A DNA stretch of 58,363 nucleotides. Origin: Selenomonadales bacterium. GTDB lineage: Bacteria; Bacillota; UBA994. Numbering within the stretch: position 1 is the stretch's first letter; every line of letters begins with the position of its first letter. The translations under genes and the position numbers were made by a program. Positions 25,393-33,461 of the stretch are shown here, piece after piece. Location: positions 1-58,363 of the forward strand of contig JAGXRZ010000044.1 of NCBI GenBank assembly GCA_018335585.1, given 5' to 3'. Below the pieces are notes generated by a model. That model made no database searches and had not been told where the DNA came from. It was given only the letters and a program-made list of their open reading frames with translations.

Positions 25393-25956
25393 CTATGGTG
25401 TCGGGGGCACGAAGGTATACACATCAGTGAAGAAGTCGCTATAGCCAGTTTTGCCAGCTTCCAGTTTGGCTTTAACAAAGCCGGTGCCCGGCGCGGGGCT
25501 GGCAATCAGGTTCAGCGTTTCGGTCCCAACTTCCACCGCGGCTGCTGTCGTTGTACTCGTCAGCGCAGGCCGACGTACGTGCACATAGTACAATACGTGC
25601 CGGGTTGCGTTAACATCGCCGTTAAACTCGAACAGCAGAGCGATCTGCTTGGGACGGGCGTTAACATCCTCAAACAGACCCTCGTTCTGGTCGAGCCTGT
25701 CACCCAGCACGGCAATGCGGAAGGCGTCTGGCATTAGCGCCATTTCCAGCGAGCCTTCATAGCCCTGATTGGACTCGACACTAAAGTACAGACCGTCGTC
25801 CGCGTAAAATTCCGCCTTCTCACCTTTAGGCTCAAGCGTAATACTAACACCGCCAGGTACGGGCACGGGGGTCGCATACGTGAGTGTCCCGCCAGTTTCG
25901 GTTGCCACGGCGTAGTGTACATTCTTCAAGCCGTACTTCACTTTGTTGGCCGACAT
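25393..25956 (-). CDS. major tail tube protein (phi13 family)
   Basis: A 187-residue beta-rich protein. It begins MSANKVKYGLKNVHYAV and contains GGVSITLEPKGEKAEFYADD and YEGSLEMALMPDAFRIAVLG, features of the phi13-type major tail protein family, followed by FEFNGDVNATRHVLYYVHVR. It should polymerise into the tail tube. It lies between head-tail connectors and the tail chaperone, as in related phages. AGGGAGGTGCCTC precedes the ATG. Confidence 0.9.
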   Translation of the reverse strand: MSANKVKYGLKNVHYAVATETGGTLTYATPVPVPGGVSITLEPKGEKAEFYADDGLYFSVESNQGYEGSLEMALMPDAFRIAVLGDRLDQNEGLFEDVNARPKQIALLFEFNGDVNATRHVLYYVHVRRPALTSTTTAAAVEVGTETLNLIASPAPGTGFVKAKLEAGKTGYSDFFTDVYTFVPPTP

Positions 25957-25967
25957 GAGGCACCTCC

Positions 25968-26279
25968 CTAGATCTGAATTTCATAAACAACTTGGTAGAG
26001 CTTTTCGCTGGGTATCCACGTCTCCCGCTTGTCGTAGAATATTTCATTCGCGGTCAAAGCCGCTTCAACCAAAGCTTCCCTTGCGACGTCTTTGCGCAGG
26101 GAGTACAGCTCCACCTGGTAATTAGTGCGGGGATAATAGACCCTATTGTCCGCCGCGAAGTTGTCGCTACCTTCAGCAAAATATGTGAGATAGGGCAACT
26201 CAGGCGGGGCTGCCCCAAAGTGTGAATACGCCACCGGCAAGCCGGTGGCACTGAGGATTTCGTATAGTCTAGCCGCCAC
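25968..26279 (-). CDS. tail terminator/connector-like protein
   Basis: A 103-residue protein starting at a GTG (MAARLYEILSATGLPVAY), preceded by GAGGTGATCAGGC and overlapping the gp10-like gene by 11 bases. The PYLTYFAEGSDNFAADN and YQVELYSLRKD segments resemble small head-tail/tail-completion proteins of siphoviruses. It sits in the position of the tail terminator, before the major tail gene. Confidence 0.7.
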   Translation of the reverse strand: MAARLYEILSATGLPVAYSHFGAAPPELPYLTYFAEGSDNFAADNRVYYPRTNYQVELYSLRKDVAREALVEAALTANEIFYDKRETWIPSEKLYQVVYEIQI

Positions 26280-26649
26280 GCCTGATCACCTCCTCTACCG
26301 CGGCAAAGTAATCAGCCGCTACCTTATCTCCAACAGGGTCGATGTGCGGCTGTGCCTGTGTCCTGCCGCCGTCCCTGGTGGCGTGGCCGTGCTCTAACAG
26401 GTGGGTGAGCCGAGGGCGTGCCTTGTTGTGCAAAATAAACCGCATCGGGCCTCTGTAAGTTTGCTCTACTCTCACGCTCCAGCCGCGCCTATATCTGCCT
26501 GTGCGCTTTGGGCTTGCGCTGAGGAGCTCGGCTGCACCTTCACGCGCGACGCGTTCGCCAGCAGTGTTCATACCCTCCACGATGTCGGCGGTGTATGTGG
26601 CTAGTCGAGCCATGATCTCCTTGCTCAACTGGTCGACCTTGATTGTCAA
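26269..26649 (-). CDS. HK97 gp10-like head-tail protein
   Basis: A 126-residue protein beginning at TTG with GAGGGGGAAG upstream. It contains the gp10-family line SPKRTGRYRRGWSV and a following YRGPMRFILHNKARPRLTHL, then LEHGH, the usual conserved LEhGt-type motif of the family. It probably joins the completed head to the tail. Order head closure, gp10, terminator, tail tube is standard. Confidence 0.88.
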   Translation of the reverse strand: MTIKVDQLSKEIMARLATYTADIVEGMNTAGERVAREGAAELLSASPKRTGRYRRGWSVRVEQTYRGPMRFILHNKARPRLTHLLEHGHATRDGGRTQAQPHIDPVGDKVAADYFAAVEEVIRRGG

Positions 26650-26668
26650 TTGACTTCCCCCTCACCCT

Positions 26669-26986
26669 CTACACGCGTTCTACACACATCAATGTTAGCT
26701 CCCGCTTTCTGCCGTCCACATCAAGTACTGAATGGATATCAAACGTCCTGGCACCTTCCAGCAAGCGCATGGCTGGGACAATACCTGGGCGGTGGCGAAT
26801 GCGGACGCGGTGTGTCACCTCGGCGTTGACCTTGGCCGCATCGAAAAACTCCCGGCCGGAAATGGCCTCAATTTGCGCGTAGACTGTAGCGGTATCGCTC
26901 CATGTTTCGCTCACTACGCCGAGGCTGTCCTGGGTCAAAGTCGGGGTTTGCAGTGTGATCCGATGCCTCAGCTTACCTATGGCCAT
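26669..26986 (-). CDS. phage head closure protein (head-tail adaptor)
   Basis: A 105-residue protein of the SPP1 gp16-like adaptor group: start MAIGKLRHRITLQTPT, then LGVVSETWSDTATVYAQIEA and REFFDAAKVNAEVTHRVRIR. Such proteins plug the connector after packaging. The start at 26986 (GGTGAGG upstream) is preferred to the ATG three codons earlier. It overlaps nothing and follows the gp6-like gene closely. Confidence 0.88.
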   Translation of the reverse strand: MAIGKLRHRITLQTPTLTQDSLGVVSETWSDTATVYAQIEAISGREFFDAAKVNAEVTHRVRIRHRPGIVPAMRLLEGARTFDIHSVLDVDGRKRELTLMCVERV

Positions 26987-26991
26987 AAGCC

Positions 26992-27276
26992 TCACCAGCT
27001 TTCTTTCCGGTAAGCAAAGAGCAGCCTCTTGATGGTATCTACAAGTACCGGAGTCAGAAGGGCCTCGCGCTGCTCGTAGAACTGGGCGGTGGCATAAAGG
27101 ATTGCCTGCCGGACAACCTCCGGCACTTCCGCAAAGTCGGACAGCGGCTGGCGGAGGATACCTGCGACGATATCCTCCGCTGCAGCCATAAAGCTGCCGA
27201 TGAGCGCGTCCTCAGTCTCACCGTCCACCCTGAGCCACGTTTTTGCCTCTTCTAGTGTGACGACCACTGCGCTCAT
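26992..27276 (-). CDS. gp6-like head-tail connector protein
   Basis: A 94-residue helical protein starting MSAVVVTLEEAKTWLRVD with EDALIGSFMAAAEDIVAGIL and a C-terminal AILYATAQFYEQREAL, the signature of the gp6/DNA-packaging connector family. It should bind below the portal. The frame is open upstream to 27585 but that part overlaps the capsid gene and is not protein-like; AGGGAAGG supports the start at 27276. Confidence 0.85.
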   Translation of the reverse strand: MSAVVVTLEEAKTWLRVDGETEDALIGSFMAAAEDIVAGILRQPLSDFAEVPEVVRQAILYATAQFYEQREALLTPVLVDTIKRLLFAYRKESW

Positions 27277-27311
27277 CTCCCTTCCCTCTAACTGCCCACC
27301 TTGAGGACAAA

Positions 27312-28505
27312 CTACGCCTTCTGCTGCAATATCTTGATGGACTCGGGGAGCACCAGTTTGCCGTCCACGCGCTGGGTAGCGATAAAGCCTACTTGTCCCG
27401 TGGCTGCATACAACTCGTTCAGCCGTTTGAACACCCGACCCTGGCGGTCGGCTACCCAGTAGTAGCTGAAATCGCCGAACACTATACTCTTTGCACCCGC
27501 CTCGATAACCGGCATATAGGCCGAGGTGTAAAGGGGACGGTTGATGATGGTGTCGGGCGTTGCTTCTTTGATGGAGGGTTGCCATAGATACTGGCCATTG
27601 TTGTCCTTGAGCTTGCGGATGGCCTTTACCGTCGAGTCGTTCATGATAAAGGCGGCTTTCTTGCGGTAAGGGGACTTGAGGCTGTAGAACACGTCAAGGA
27701 TTTCGTCGAGGGTAATGGCTGCGGCGGCGGCCGTGGTCACGCCGACTTGTCCGCCGCCCGTGGCGGCAAGGATGCCGGTGGGTTTTCCAGCGCCATCGCC
27801 CACGAAGAATGCTTCCTCTTCCTTGGCACCAATGCGGCGGGCGAACTCCCTGGCAATATAGGTTTCCAGATTGAATACACTGTCGTTTAGCAGTTCCTCA
27901 CTGACCTTGATCATGGTGGCCAGCTTGAAAGCGCCGATGGACACCTGTCCGAAAGTGTCATCGCTCTCGGGGATGGCACCCTCTTCATCAACCCAGGATG
28001 CGGTGCCTTTAGACGCCACCACGGGAATCTTGCGGTCACCGCTGGAAGTGGTAATGACATTGGCCAGCCGCCTAAAAATGTTTTCTTCCTCGAGGGCTTT
28101 AATCAGGGTGCGCTCAAACTCGTCGGGCACCAGGTAGCCGCCTTCGGTATCTTCTCCTACGCGCAGCGAGTTCTGAATATCGCCGCTGCGCTTACCGCGC
28201 ATGGCACTCCAAAAGGCCCTCTGATACTCGGCTGTGGCCCGGCCGTTCTTTGCCTCGCCGTAAGAGGACGGTCGGCTGGTGATGGGTGCGTTGGTGGGAT
28301 GGGATAGCTCTGCGTCAAGGACAGCCTGGCGCTCCAAACGGTCAATTTCTCTACCCAGGGCTACCACGTCAGCTTCCATCTTCTCGTAAGTTGATGTGTC
28401 CTCAGCAGACAGCAGCCCGTCGCCTCCCCGTTTGGTGTCAAGGAAGGCCTTTGTTGCTTCCCATGCCTTTGCACGTTTTTCGCGCAGTTCTAGAATTTTG
28501 CTCAT
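27312..28505 (-). CDS. major capsid protein, HK97 family
   Basis: A 397-residue capsid protein. The first 110 residues are a charged, coiled-coil delta domain (MSKILELREKRAKAWEAT and following) that acts as scaffold and is removed by the protease. The mature part starts around NGRATAEYQRAFWSAM and has the HK97 features TEGGYLVPDEFERTLIKALE and FVGDGAGKPTGIL. The start at 28505 has AAGGAGG eight bases before; the ATG two codons earlier is too close. The protease and portal genes lie directly upstream. Confidence 0.95.
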   Translation of the reverse strand: MSKILELREKRAKAWEATKAFLDTKRGGDGLLSAEDTSTYEKMEADVVALGREIDRLERQAVLDAELSHPTNAPITSRPSSYGEAKNGRATAEYQRAFWSAMRGKRSGDIQNSLRVGEDTEGGYLVPDEFERTLIKALEEENIFRRLANVITTSSGDRKIPVVASKGTASWVDEEGAIPESDDTFGQVSIGAFKLATMIKVSEELLNDSVFNLETYIAREFARRIGAKEEEAFFVGDGAGKPTGILAATGGGQVGVTTAAAAAITLDEILDVFYSLKSPYRKKAAFIMNDSTVKAIRKLKDNNGQYLWQPSIKEATPDTIINRPLYTSAYMPVIEAGAKSIVFGDFSYYWVADRQGRVFKRLNELYAATGQVGFIATQRVDGKLVLPESIKILQQKA

Positions 28506-28526
28506 TCTCATTTCCTCCTTGATATT

Positions 28527-29216
28527 TTAGTGGGGAATTAAAGAGAGCCGCTTATCCAGCGACTCAATGGGGGTGCCCGTTTTTGGTTTTGCTTTGGGGA
28601 TTTTCCCAAGCAGGGAGTTGGCCACAGCCATGCGACTGAAGATCAGGCTTTCTTCTGAATCCGGGGCCTCCTCATCTGTTGTGAACAGGATTTTGTCGGC
28701 AAAGCCAAGCTCCACAGCCTTCTTGGCGTTCATCCAGGTTTCTGCATCCATGAGCTGCGAAAGTTTCACTCGTGACAGCCCGGATTTCAGCTCATAGGCG
28801 TTGATGATACTCTCCTTGACCTCATCGAGTAGCGCCTTGGCGCGAAGCATCTCTTCGCTGTCGCCGATGGCGATGGTTGAGGGGTTGTGGATCATGAGCA
28901 TGGACACGGGAGACATGTGCACCTCGCTTCCGGCCATAGCGATGACCGAGGCGGCGCTGGCGGCGATGCCATCAATCCTGACGGTGACCTGTCCGGCATA
29001 GTCCATGAGCATGTTGTAGATCTGCGCCGCCGCAAAAACATCGCCACCGGGAGAGTTAATCCACACCGTGATGTTGCCCGAACCTGACATTAGTTCACCC
29101 TTGAACAACTTGGGCGTAACCTCGTCGCCCCACCAGGATTCCTCGGCGATAGGTCCGTTGAGATAGAGGGTGCGCCCCTCCGCTGAGTTAAGCACCCAGT
29201 TCCAGAATTTCCTCAT
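28527..29216 (-). CDS. head maturation protease, ClpP-related
   Basis: A 229-residue ClpP-like (S14) prohead protease. The serine lies in IAASAASVIAMAG, the histidine in MLMIHNPST, and the acid residue further on, matching the order of the family. The oxyanion strand INSPGGDVFAAAQI is present. It removes the delta domain of the capsid during maturation. AAGGAGGTCAGTAC precedes the ATG, which overlaps the portal stop by four bases. Confidence 0.95.
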   Translation of the reverse strand: MRKFWNWVLNSAEGRTLYLNGPIAEESWWGDEVTPKLFKGELMSGSGNITVWINSPGGDVFAAAQIYNMLMDYAGQVTVRIDGIAASAASVIAMAGSEVHMSPVSMLMIHNPSTIAIGDSEEMLRAKALLDEVKESIINAYELKSGLSRVKLSQLMDAETWMNAKKAVELGFADKILFTTDEEAPDSEESLIFSRMAVANSLLGKIPKAKPKTGTPIESLDKRLSLIPH

Positions 29217-30466
29217 GTACTGACCTCCTTCGGTTGATGAGTGGCAAAGACACCCGCATCAGCCAGCTTTGTCATGTTGCCGTTGACCAGATATAGGTCT
29301 CCGCCATCCTCGTTGGGAATGCGATTCATGTCCTCAAGTTCGCGGATATCGTTCGCCGACAGCCACCCGTTCTGCCGCCCCGTGGCGTAACCGTTCATGC
29401 GTCCCTGATAGTCTCCTCGCAACAGCCCGTCCACATTAAACCTGATAAAGTACCTGAGCTTTTCCGAAGGCAAGAGAAGCGCCTGCTGCAAAGCCTGTTC
29501 CCACCGCATTACCCACGGATTGAGGGTGTACTTGACGAACTCCAGCGACTGCTGCTCAATGTTCGAGAAGCTGGACTTCTCCAGATCTCCGACCATGTGA
29601 GGCGGTACGCGGAAGATGCGGGCAATCTCATTAAGTTGGAACTTCCGCGTCTCCAGAAACTGCGCCTGTTCCGGTGGAATGCCGATGGACTGAAACTTCA
29701 TCCCTTCTTCCAGTACCGCGATGCGGTGGGCATTGCCGCTACCCTGGTAGACTGCGTTCCAGCTTTCCCGCACTCTTTTGGGGTCCTTGACCACGCCGGG
29801 ATGCTCCAGCACTCCACCGGGATTAGCCCCGTTAGAGAAAAAGGATGCTCCGTATTCCTCTGTTGCCATAGCCAGCCCGATAGCATTTTTGGCAATGCCG
29901 ATGGGCGAGTAGCCGATCAGTCCGTCAAAGCCAAGACCCGGGATATGCAGTACCTCGTCCCTGCGCAGAACTACCGTTCCACTGTCTGGATTTGTCCGGC
30001 TTTCCTCGGCATCGCGGCGGTAGGTATAGGTCAGTTCGCCGCTTGCAGACCGCGACACATCCATCTTGTTCGGGAGCAAAGGGTAGAGGGCCAATACCTG
30101 CCCACGCCCGTCCCGAATGATTTGTGCGTAGGCGTTACCCCAAAGCAAAAGATGACTCATCAGTGTTTCTCTGAACACAAATGATGTCATCTCCGGGTTT
30201 GGTTCGTTATGGATTAGGTAGTATAGCCGATGCTCGACCGCTTTCTCCTTGCCGCCATCGGTCCTGTAGCGGTAAACCCGCAGCGGCAGCCCGGCGATGG
30301 CCTCAGACAGTATCCTTACGCAGGCATACACAGCCGTAGCCTGCATGGCGGTTCGCTCGTTGACTGTTTTACCCGCTGTGGTGCCGCCGAACAGAAACGA
30401 AAAGGCACTGCTCATGCGGTTTTGCGGCTTATCCCTTGAGCGGAATAGCCGAGAAAATATGCTCAT
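29213..30466 (-). CDS. phage portal protein, HK97 family
   Basis: A 417-residue portal. Typical lines are AMQATAVYACVRILSEAIAG near residue 45, GNAYAQIIRDGRGQV, and the helical ARIFRVPPHMVGDLEKSSFS, followed by the stem/wing region. It forms the dodecamer through which DNA enters. GGAGGTGAAAGGTAA precedes the ATG. A moron gene separates it from the large terminase. Confidence 0.95.
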   Translation of the reverse strand: MSIFSRLFRSRDKPQNRMSSAFSFLFGGTTAGKTVNERTAMQATAVYACVRILSEAIAGLPLRVYRYRTDGGKEKAVEHRLYYLIHNEPNPEMTSFVFRETLMSHLLLWGNAYAQIIRDGRGQVLALYPLLPNKMDVSRSASGELTYTYRRDAEESRTNPDSGTVVLRRDEVLHIPGLGFDGLIGYSPIGIAKNAIGLAMATEEYGASFFSNGANPGGVLEHPGVVKDPKRVRESWNAVYQGSGNAHRIAVLEEGMKFQSIGIPPEQAQFLETRKFQLNEIARIFRVPPHMVGDLEKSSFSNIEQQSLEFVKYTLNPWVMRWEQALQQALLLPSEKLRYFIRFNVDGLLRGDYQGRMNGYATGRQNGWLSANDIRELEDMNRIPNEDGGDLYLVNGNMTKLADAGVFATHQPKEVST

Positions 30467-30494
30467 TTACCTTTCACCTCCGAAAAAGGGCATG

Positions 30495-30518
30495 AAAAAG
30501 GCACCGCCGGAGCGATGC
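30495..30518 (-). terminator. terminator after the HEAT-repeat moron
   Basis: On the minus strand GCATCGC-TCCG-GCGGTGC is a 7-bp stem with a tetraloop, followed by CTTTTT. It lies 18 bases past the stop of the gene at 30536 and 29 bases before the portal start, so late-operon transcription must read through it or restart. Confidence 0.75.
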
Positions 30519-30535
30519 TCAGTAATGTTACTGTA

Positions 30536-30964
30536 TTACTTTTTCTTTGGCAAAGAAGGAATTACATTAGATAACCACTTGTCCAGTTGATCCCCTTTGT
30601 CTCCCTCATATGTATCGTAAATTTCAGGGTACATCTCGGAGAACTTCCGTTTGAAGTCCTCAAGTGTAAAGCCTTCTTCGAGCTTGTCCCTAACAATTAC
30701 CAGCTTCTTGTTAATCTCCTTAACCAAGTTACCCTTTGGTTTTTTCCCAAGATAAATTGGCTTTCCGGCATATGTGATTTTGCGGGCCTGGGCGGCTCTA
30801 AAGGCAGCCTCCTTAACTTTGAAGACAGGGTCGTGTATCGCTAGACGAGCTAAGATGTCTTTAGACGGTTGGTCATCCATTACGGCAAGTCCTTCAACAG
30901 CCTGCAATCTCTCACGCCAGTTGCTTTTGTTATTGGCCATCCTTTTGAGTCTTTCAATATCCAC
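30536..30964 (-). CDS. HEAT-repeat-like protein, probable moron
   Basis: A 142-residue soluble, basic protein. Residues 8-60 look like one or two HEAT-type helical pairs (WRERLQAVEGLAVMDD; RLAIHDPVFKVKEAAFRAA). The rest is lysine-rich (YLGKKPKGNLVKEINKKL) and helical, ending in LPKKK. No phage structural family fits. It sits between the terminase and portal genes, which are normally adjacent, and has its own promoter-like -10 and terminator. It reads as a late-added accessory gene; function unknown. Confidence 0.75.
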   Translation of the reverse strand: MDIERLKRMANNKSNWRERLQAVEGLAVMDDQPSKDILARLAIHDPVFKVKEAAFRAAQARKITYAGKPIYLGKKPKGNLVKEINKKLVIVRDKLEEGFTLEDFKRKFSEMYPEIYDTYEGDKGDQLDKWLSNVIPSLPKKK

Positions 30965-31004
30965 CTAAATCCCCCCTGTTCACCCGCATGGGTGCTTTTG
31001 CTAA

Positions 31005-31013
31005 ATTATAGCA
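31005..31013 (-). promoter_or_regulatory. extended -10 promoter of the HEAT-repeat moron
   Basis: TGCTATAAT on the minus strand (TGn plus a perfect -10) lies about 45 bases before the ATG of the gene at 30964. The -35 is weak, as usual with an extended -10. The gap 30965-31089 holds nothing else. Confidence 0.6.
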
Positions 31014-31089
31014 CGTAGATGTGGATTGCAGTGGGAGAAATCCCTCTCCAAAAACTCTCTCGTGATTATTGCTCCACGCCGTATATGCT

Positions 31090-32691
31090 TTAAATGATCA
31101 AAAGTCCACGCTCATTGTAGACAGAGCCTCCCGAACCTCCACCGCAGCGGATGGCACGGTCGAGGGCCATGATGGTCGCCACCGCGCCATCTATTTTTTC
31201 TGTGCTCTTTTCTTTGTCGGGCTTCAAGTTGCCAGCGGGGTCAGTCTTGATGAAGATATTGTCCATCATCCACCGTAGCACCGGATGGCCGCCGTGGGCG
31301 ATTTTCTCCTCCAGCGTCAGCTTCATCAGTTCCTTCGTCGGCGGAGACATATCCTTAAAGCCCTGACCAAAGGGAACAACAGTGAATCCCATCCCCTCAA
31401 GGTTCTGCACCATCTGCACAGCACCCCAACGGTCAAAGGCAATTTCTCGAATGTTGTACTTCTCTGCAAGTTCTTCAATGAACTTCTCGATATAGCCGTA
31501 ATGTACGACATTCCCCTCGGTGGTCAGCAGATGCCCCTGCTTCTCCCAGAGATCGTACTGCACATGGTCCCGTCGCACGCGCAGGTCAATGTTTCCCTCG
31601 GGCATCCAGAAGTATGGGAGAACAACGTACTTGTCATTCTCGTCTTCCGGTGGGAACACCAGAACAAACGCCGTGACGTCCGTCGTGCTCGACAGATCCA
31701 ACCCGCCGTAGCAGACACGACCTTCAAGGGACGTGGTATCTATCGGGAATGCGCAAGCATCCCACTTGGCCATCGGCATCCAGCGGACGGCCTGCTTCAC
31801 CCACTGATTCAGCCGCAGTTGTCGGAAGCTGTTCTCCTCTGCGGGGTTCTGCTTCGCGCTCTCACAGGCGGCCTTTACTTTATCTATACTGACCGTAATA
31901 CCGAGGGATGGGTTCGCCTTCTTCCACACCTTTGGGTCAGTCCAGTCATCATCATCCTTCGCGCCGTATATGACGGGATAAAATGTGGGATCACACTTCC
32001 TGCCCTCAAGGATATCCACCGCCTTCTGGTGGGTCTCATAACATATGCTCTGGGTGTCGTTGCCTGCGGTGGTTATGAGGAAGTAAAGTGGCTGCGTCCG
32101 CGCATCTCCTGAACCTTTGGTCATCACGTCAAATAGCTTCCGGTTGGGCTGGGTGTGTAGTTCATCAAAAACCACCCCATGGATGTTAAAGCCGTGCTTG
32201 GAGTATGCTTCTGCGCTCAGCACCTGGTAGAAGCTGTTGGTCGGCAGGTAGATTAGCCTCTTGGTCGAGGCCAGTAGCTTAACCCGCCGGGATAGAGCCG
32301 GGCACATCCGCACCATATCGGCGGCCACCTCAAATACGATGGACGCCTGCTGGCGGTCAGCTGCACAGCCGTACACTTCAGCGCGCTCCTCCCGGTCGCC
32401 GCAGGTGAGCAGCAAGGCAATTGCTGCTGCCAGCTCGCTCTTGCCCATCTTCTTGGGTATCTCTACATACGCGGTGTTGAACTGCCGATGCCCGCTCGGC
32501 TTGAGGACGCCGAACAAGTCGCGGACAATCTGCTCCTGCCAGTCGATTAGTTCAAAGGGCTTGCCCGCCCAGGAACCTTTGGTATGAGAGAGGGCTTCTA
32601 TAAAGGACACGGCATAATCTGCAGCACCCTTGTCGTAGCGAGAACCCTCTGCCATGAAGGCGGTAGGCCTGTACTTCTTCAGCTTTCGCAT
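31090..32691 (-). CDS. terL: terminase large subunit
   Basis: A 533-residue packaging ATPase and nuclease. The Walker A-like KKMGKSELAA lies near residue 82 and the Walker B line VVFDELHTQPN near 175. The C-terminal nuclease domain shows GGLDLSSTTDVTAF (first acidic residue) and later FDRWGAVQMVQN. It pumps DNA into the prohead and cuts the concatemer. GAGGAGGCGGCAGAT supports the start at 32691. The small subunit is 4 kb upstream, separated by an accessory cassette. Confidence 0.95.
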   Translation of the reverse strand: MRKLKKYRPTAFMAEGSRYDKGAADYAVSFIEALSHTKGSWAGKPFELIDWQEQIVRDLFGVLKPSGHRQFNTAYVEIPKKMGKSELAAAIALLLTCGDREERAEVYGCAADRQQASIVFEVAADMVRMCPALSRRVKLLASTKRLIYLPTNSFYQVLSAEAYSKHGFNIHGVVFDELHTQPNRKLFDVMTKGSGDARTQPLYFLITTAGNDTQSICYETHQKAVDILEGRKCDPTFYPVIYGAKDDDDWTDPKVWKKANPSLGITVSIDKVKAACESAKQNPAEENSFRQLRLNQWVKQAVRWMPMAKWDACAFPIDTTSLEGRVCYGGLDLSSTTDVTAFVLVFPPEDENDKYVVLPYFWMPEGNIDLRVRRDHVQYDLWEKQGHLLTTEGNVVHYGYIEKFIEELAEKYNIREIAFDRWGAVQMVQNLEGMGFTVVPFGQGFKDMSPPTKELMKLTLEEKIAHGGHPVLRWMMDNIFIKTDPAGNLKPDKEKSTEKIDGAVATIMALDRAIRCGGGSGGSVYNERGLLII

Positions 32692-32773
32692 ATCTGCCGC
32701 CTCCTCGAGACTAGCGGAATACAAGAACAGAGCCTCCGAAGAAGCTCTGTTTCGCCAGCGCTGACTGATTGGT

Positions 32774-32968
32774 CTATTCCTGTTTGGTATACTCGCCCGT
32801 CATAATAAATCGGCTGTATTCTGCCTTGTTGCTGTTAAGGTACCCCAGCAGCTCATGAAAGCCGTGGACATAAGCCTCGTACTGAACGCGGGGCACGTCA
32901 AACATGTTGGTTACGCCGCTGGCCCTGATGGCGAGGATCTGCTTCCTGACTTCGTCAGTCACACGCAT
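32774..32968 (-). CDS. DUF5049 family phage protein
   Basis: A 64-residue protein, MRVTDEVRKQILAIRASG, with NMFDVPRVQYEAYVHGF, matching the DUF5049 type of small proteins beside the terminase in clostridial phages. Function unknown. It overlaps the upstream gamma-glutamylcyclotransferase gene by 14 bases, so translation is probably coupled. Confidence 0.75.
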   Translation of the reverse strand: MRVTDEVRKQILAIRASGVTNMFDVPRVQYEAYVHGFHELLGYLNSNKAEYSRFIMTGEYTKQE

Positions 32969-33419
32969 TCCCCCCTGTCTCTACGGACTCTATGGTGGCC
33001 CTGCGCAGGATTTCGATGTCAAAGCCCGCGCTCTTGTAACCTTCCAGAATGGTGCTGTAGTAATAGCAGCTTGGCTGCCCAAACAGCCTGCCATCGTTCA
33101 GAATGTAGACCATCGCCTCGACGCTCTTACCGTCGAGCTCTACTGAAACTACTTCCTTCCGGTAAAGGAATGGCCAGCCCTCGTAGCGGTCCAGCGCCGC
33201 TTCATCGGCAGGCGTTATTTCCCAGACCAGCACCGGCACGCTGCCGCCTTCAAATGGCTCGACCGTGGCCACTGCGCCAGCGTGTGCGCCCCTGAACAAG
33301 AGTCGCCAGCCTGTCATTACGCTGCTTCCCAGTACCGTTGCTGTGGGGCACCTGTCCGCCATCTGCGCTAGGTTTAGGTTGGAGCCGTAAGCGAGATACA
33401 GCTTTTTGCTTTGCTTCAT
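32955..33419 (-). CDS. gamma-glutamylcyclotransferase (AIG2-like) family protein
   Basis: A 154-residue GGCT-fold protein. It has the signature YLAYGSNLNLAQM near the N-terminus and an acidic catalytic line EAALDRYEGWPFLYRKE. Family enzymes cyclise gamma-glutamyl amides to release 5-oxoproline. It lies directly downstream of an amidoligase gene, a pairing described for amide-bond metabolic cassettes in phages and bacteria, where one makes and the other breaks a gamma-glutamyl-type linkage. The substrate here is unknown. Confidence 0.88.
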   Translation of the reverse strand: MKQSKKLYLAYGSNLNLAQMADRCPTATVLGSSVMTGWRLLFRGAHAGAVATVEPFEGGSVPVLVWEITPADEAALDRYEGWPFLYRKEVVSVELDGKSVEAMVYILNDGRLFGQPSCYYYSTILEGYKSAGFDIEILRRATIESVETGGNACD

Positions 33420-33461
33420 AGACTTTGTCCTCCTTTGTCTTTATGAGGGGTTTCAGGCGGC

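Noticed and set aside
31285-32112. Plus-strand frame of 275 codons opposite the large terminase
   Set aside because: It is antisense to the conserved terminase, with His-rich shadow composition and no ribosome site.
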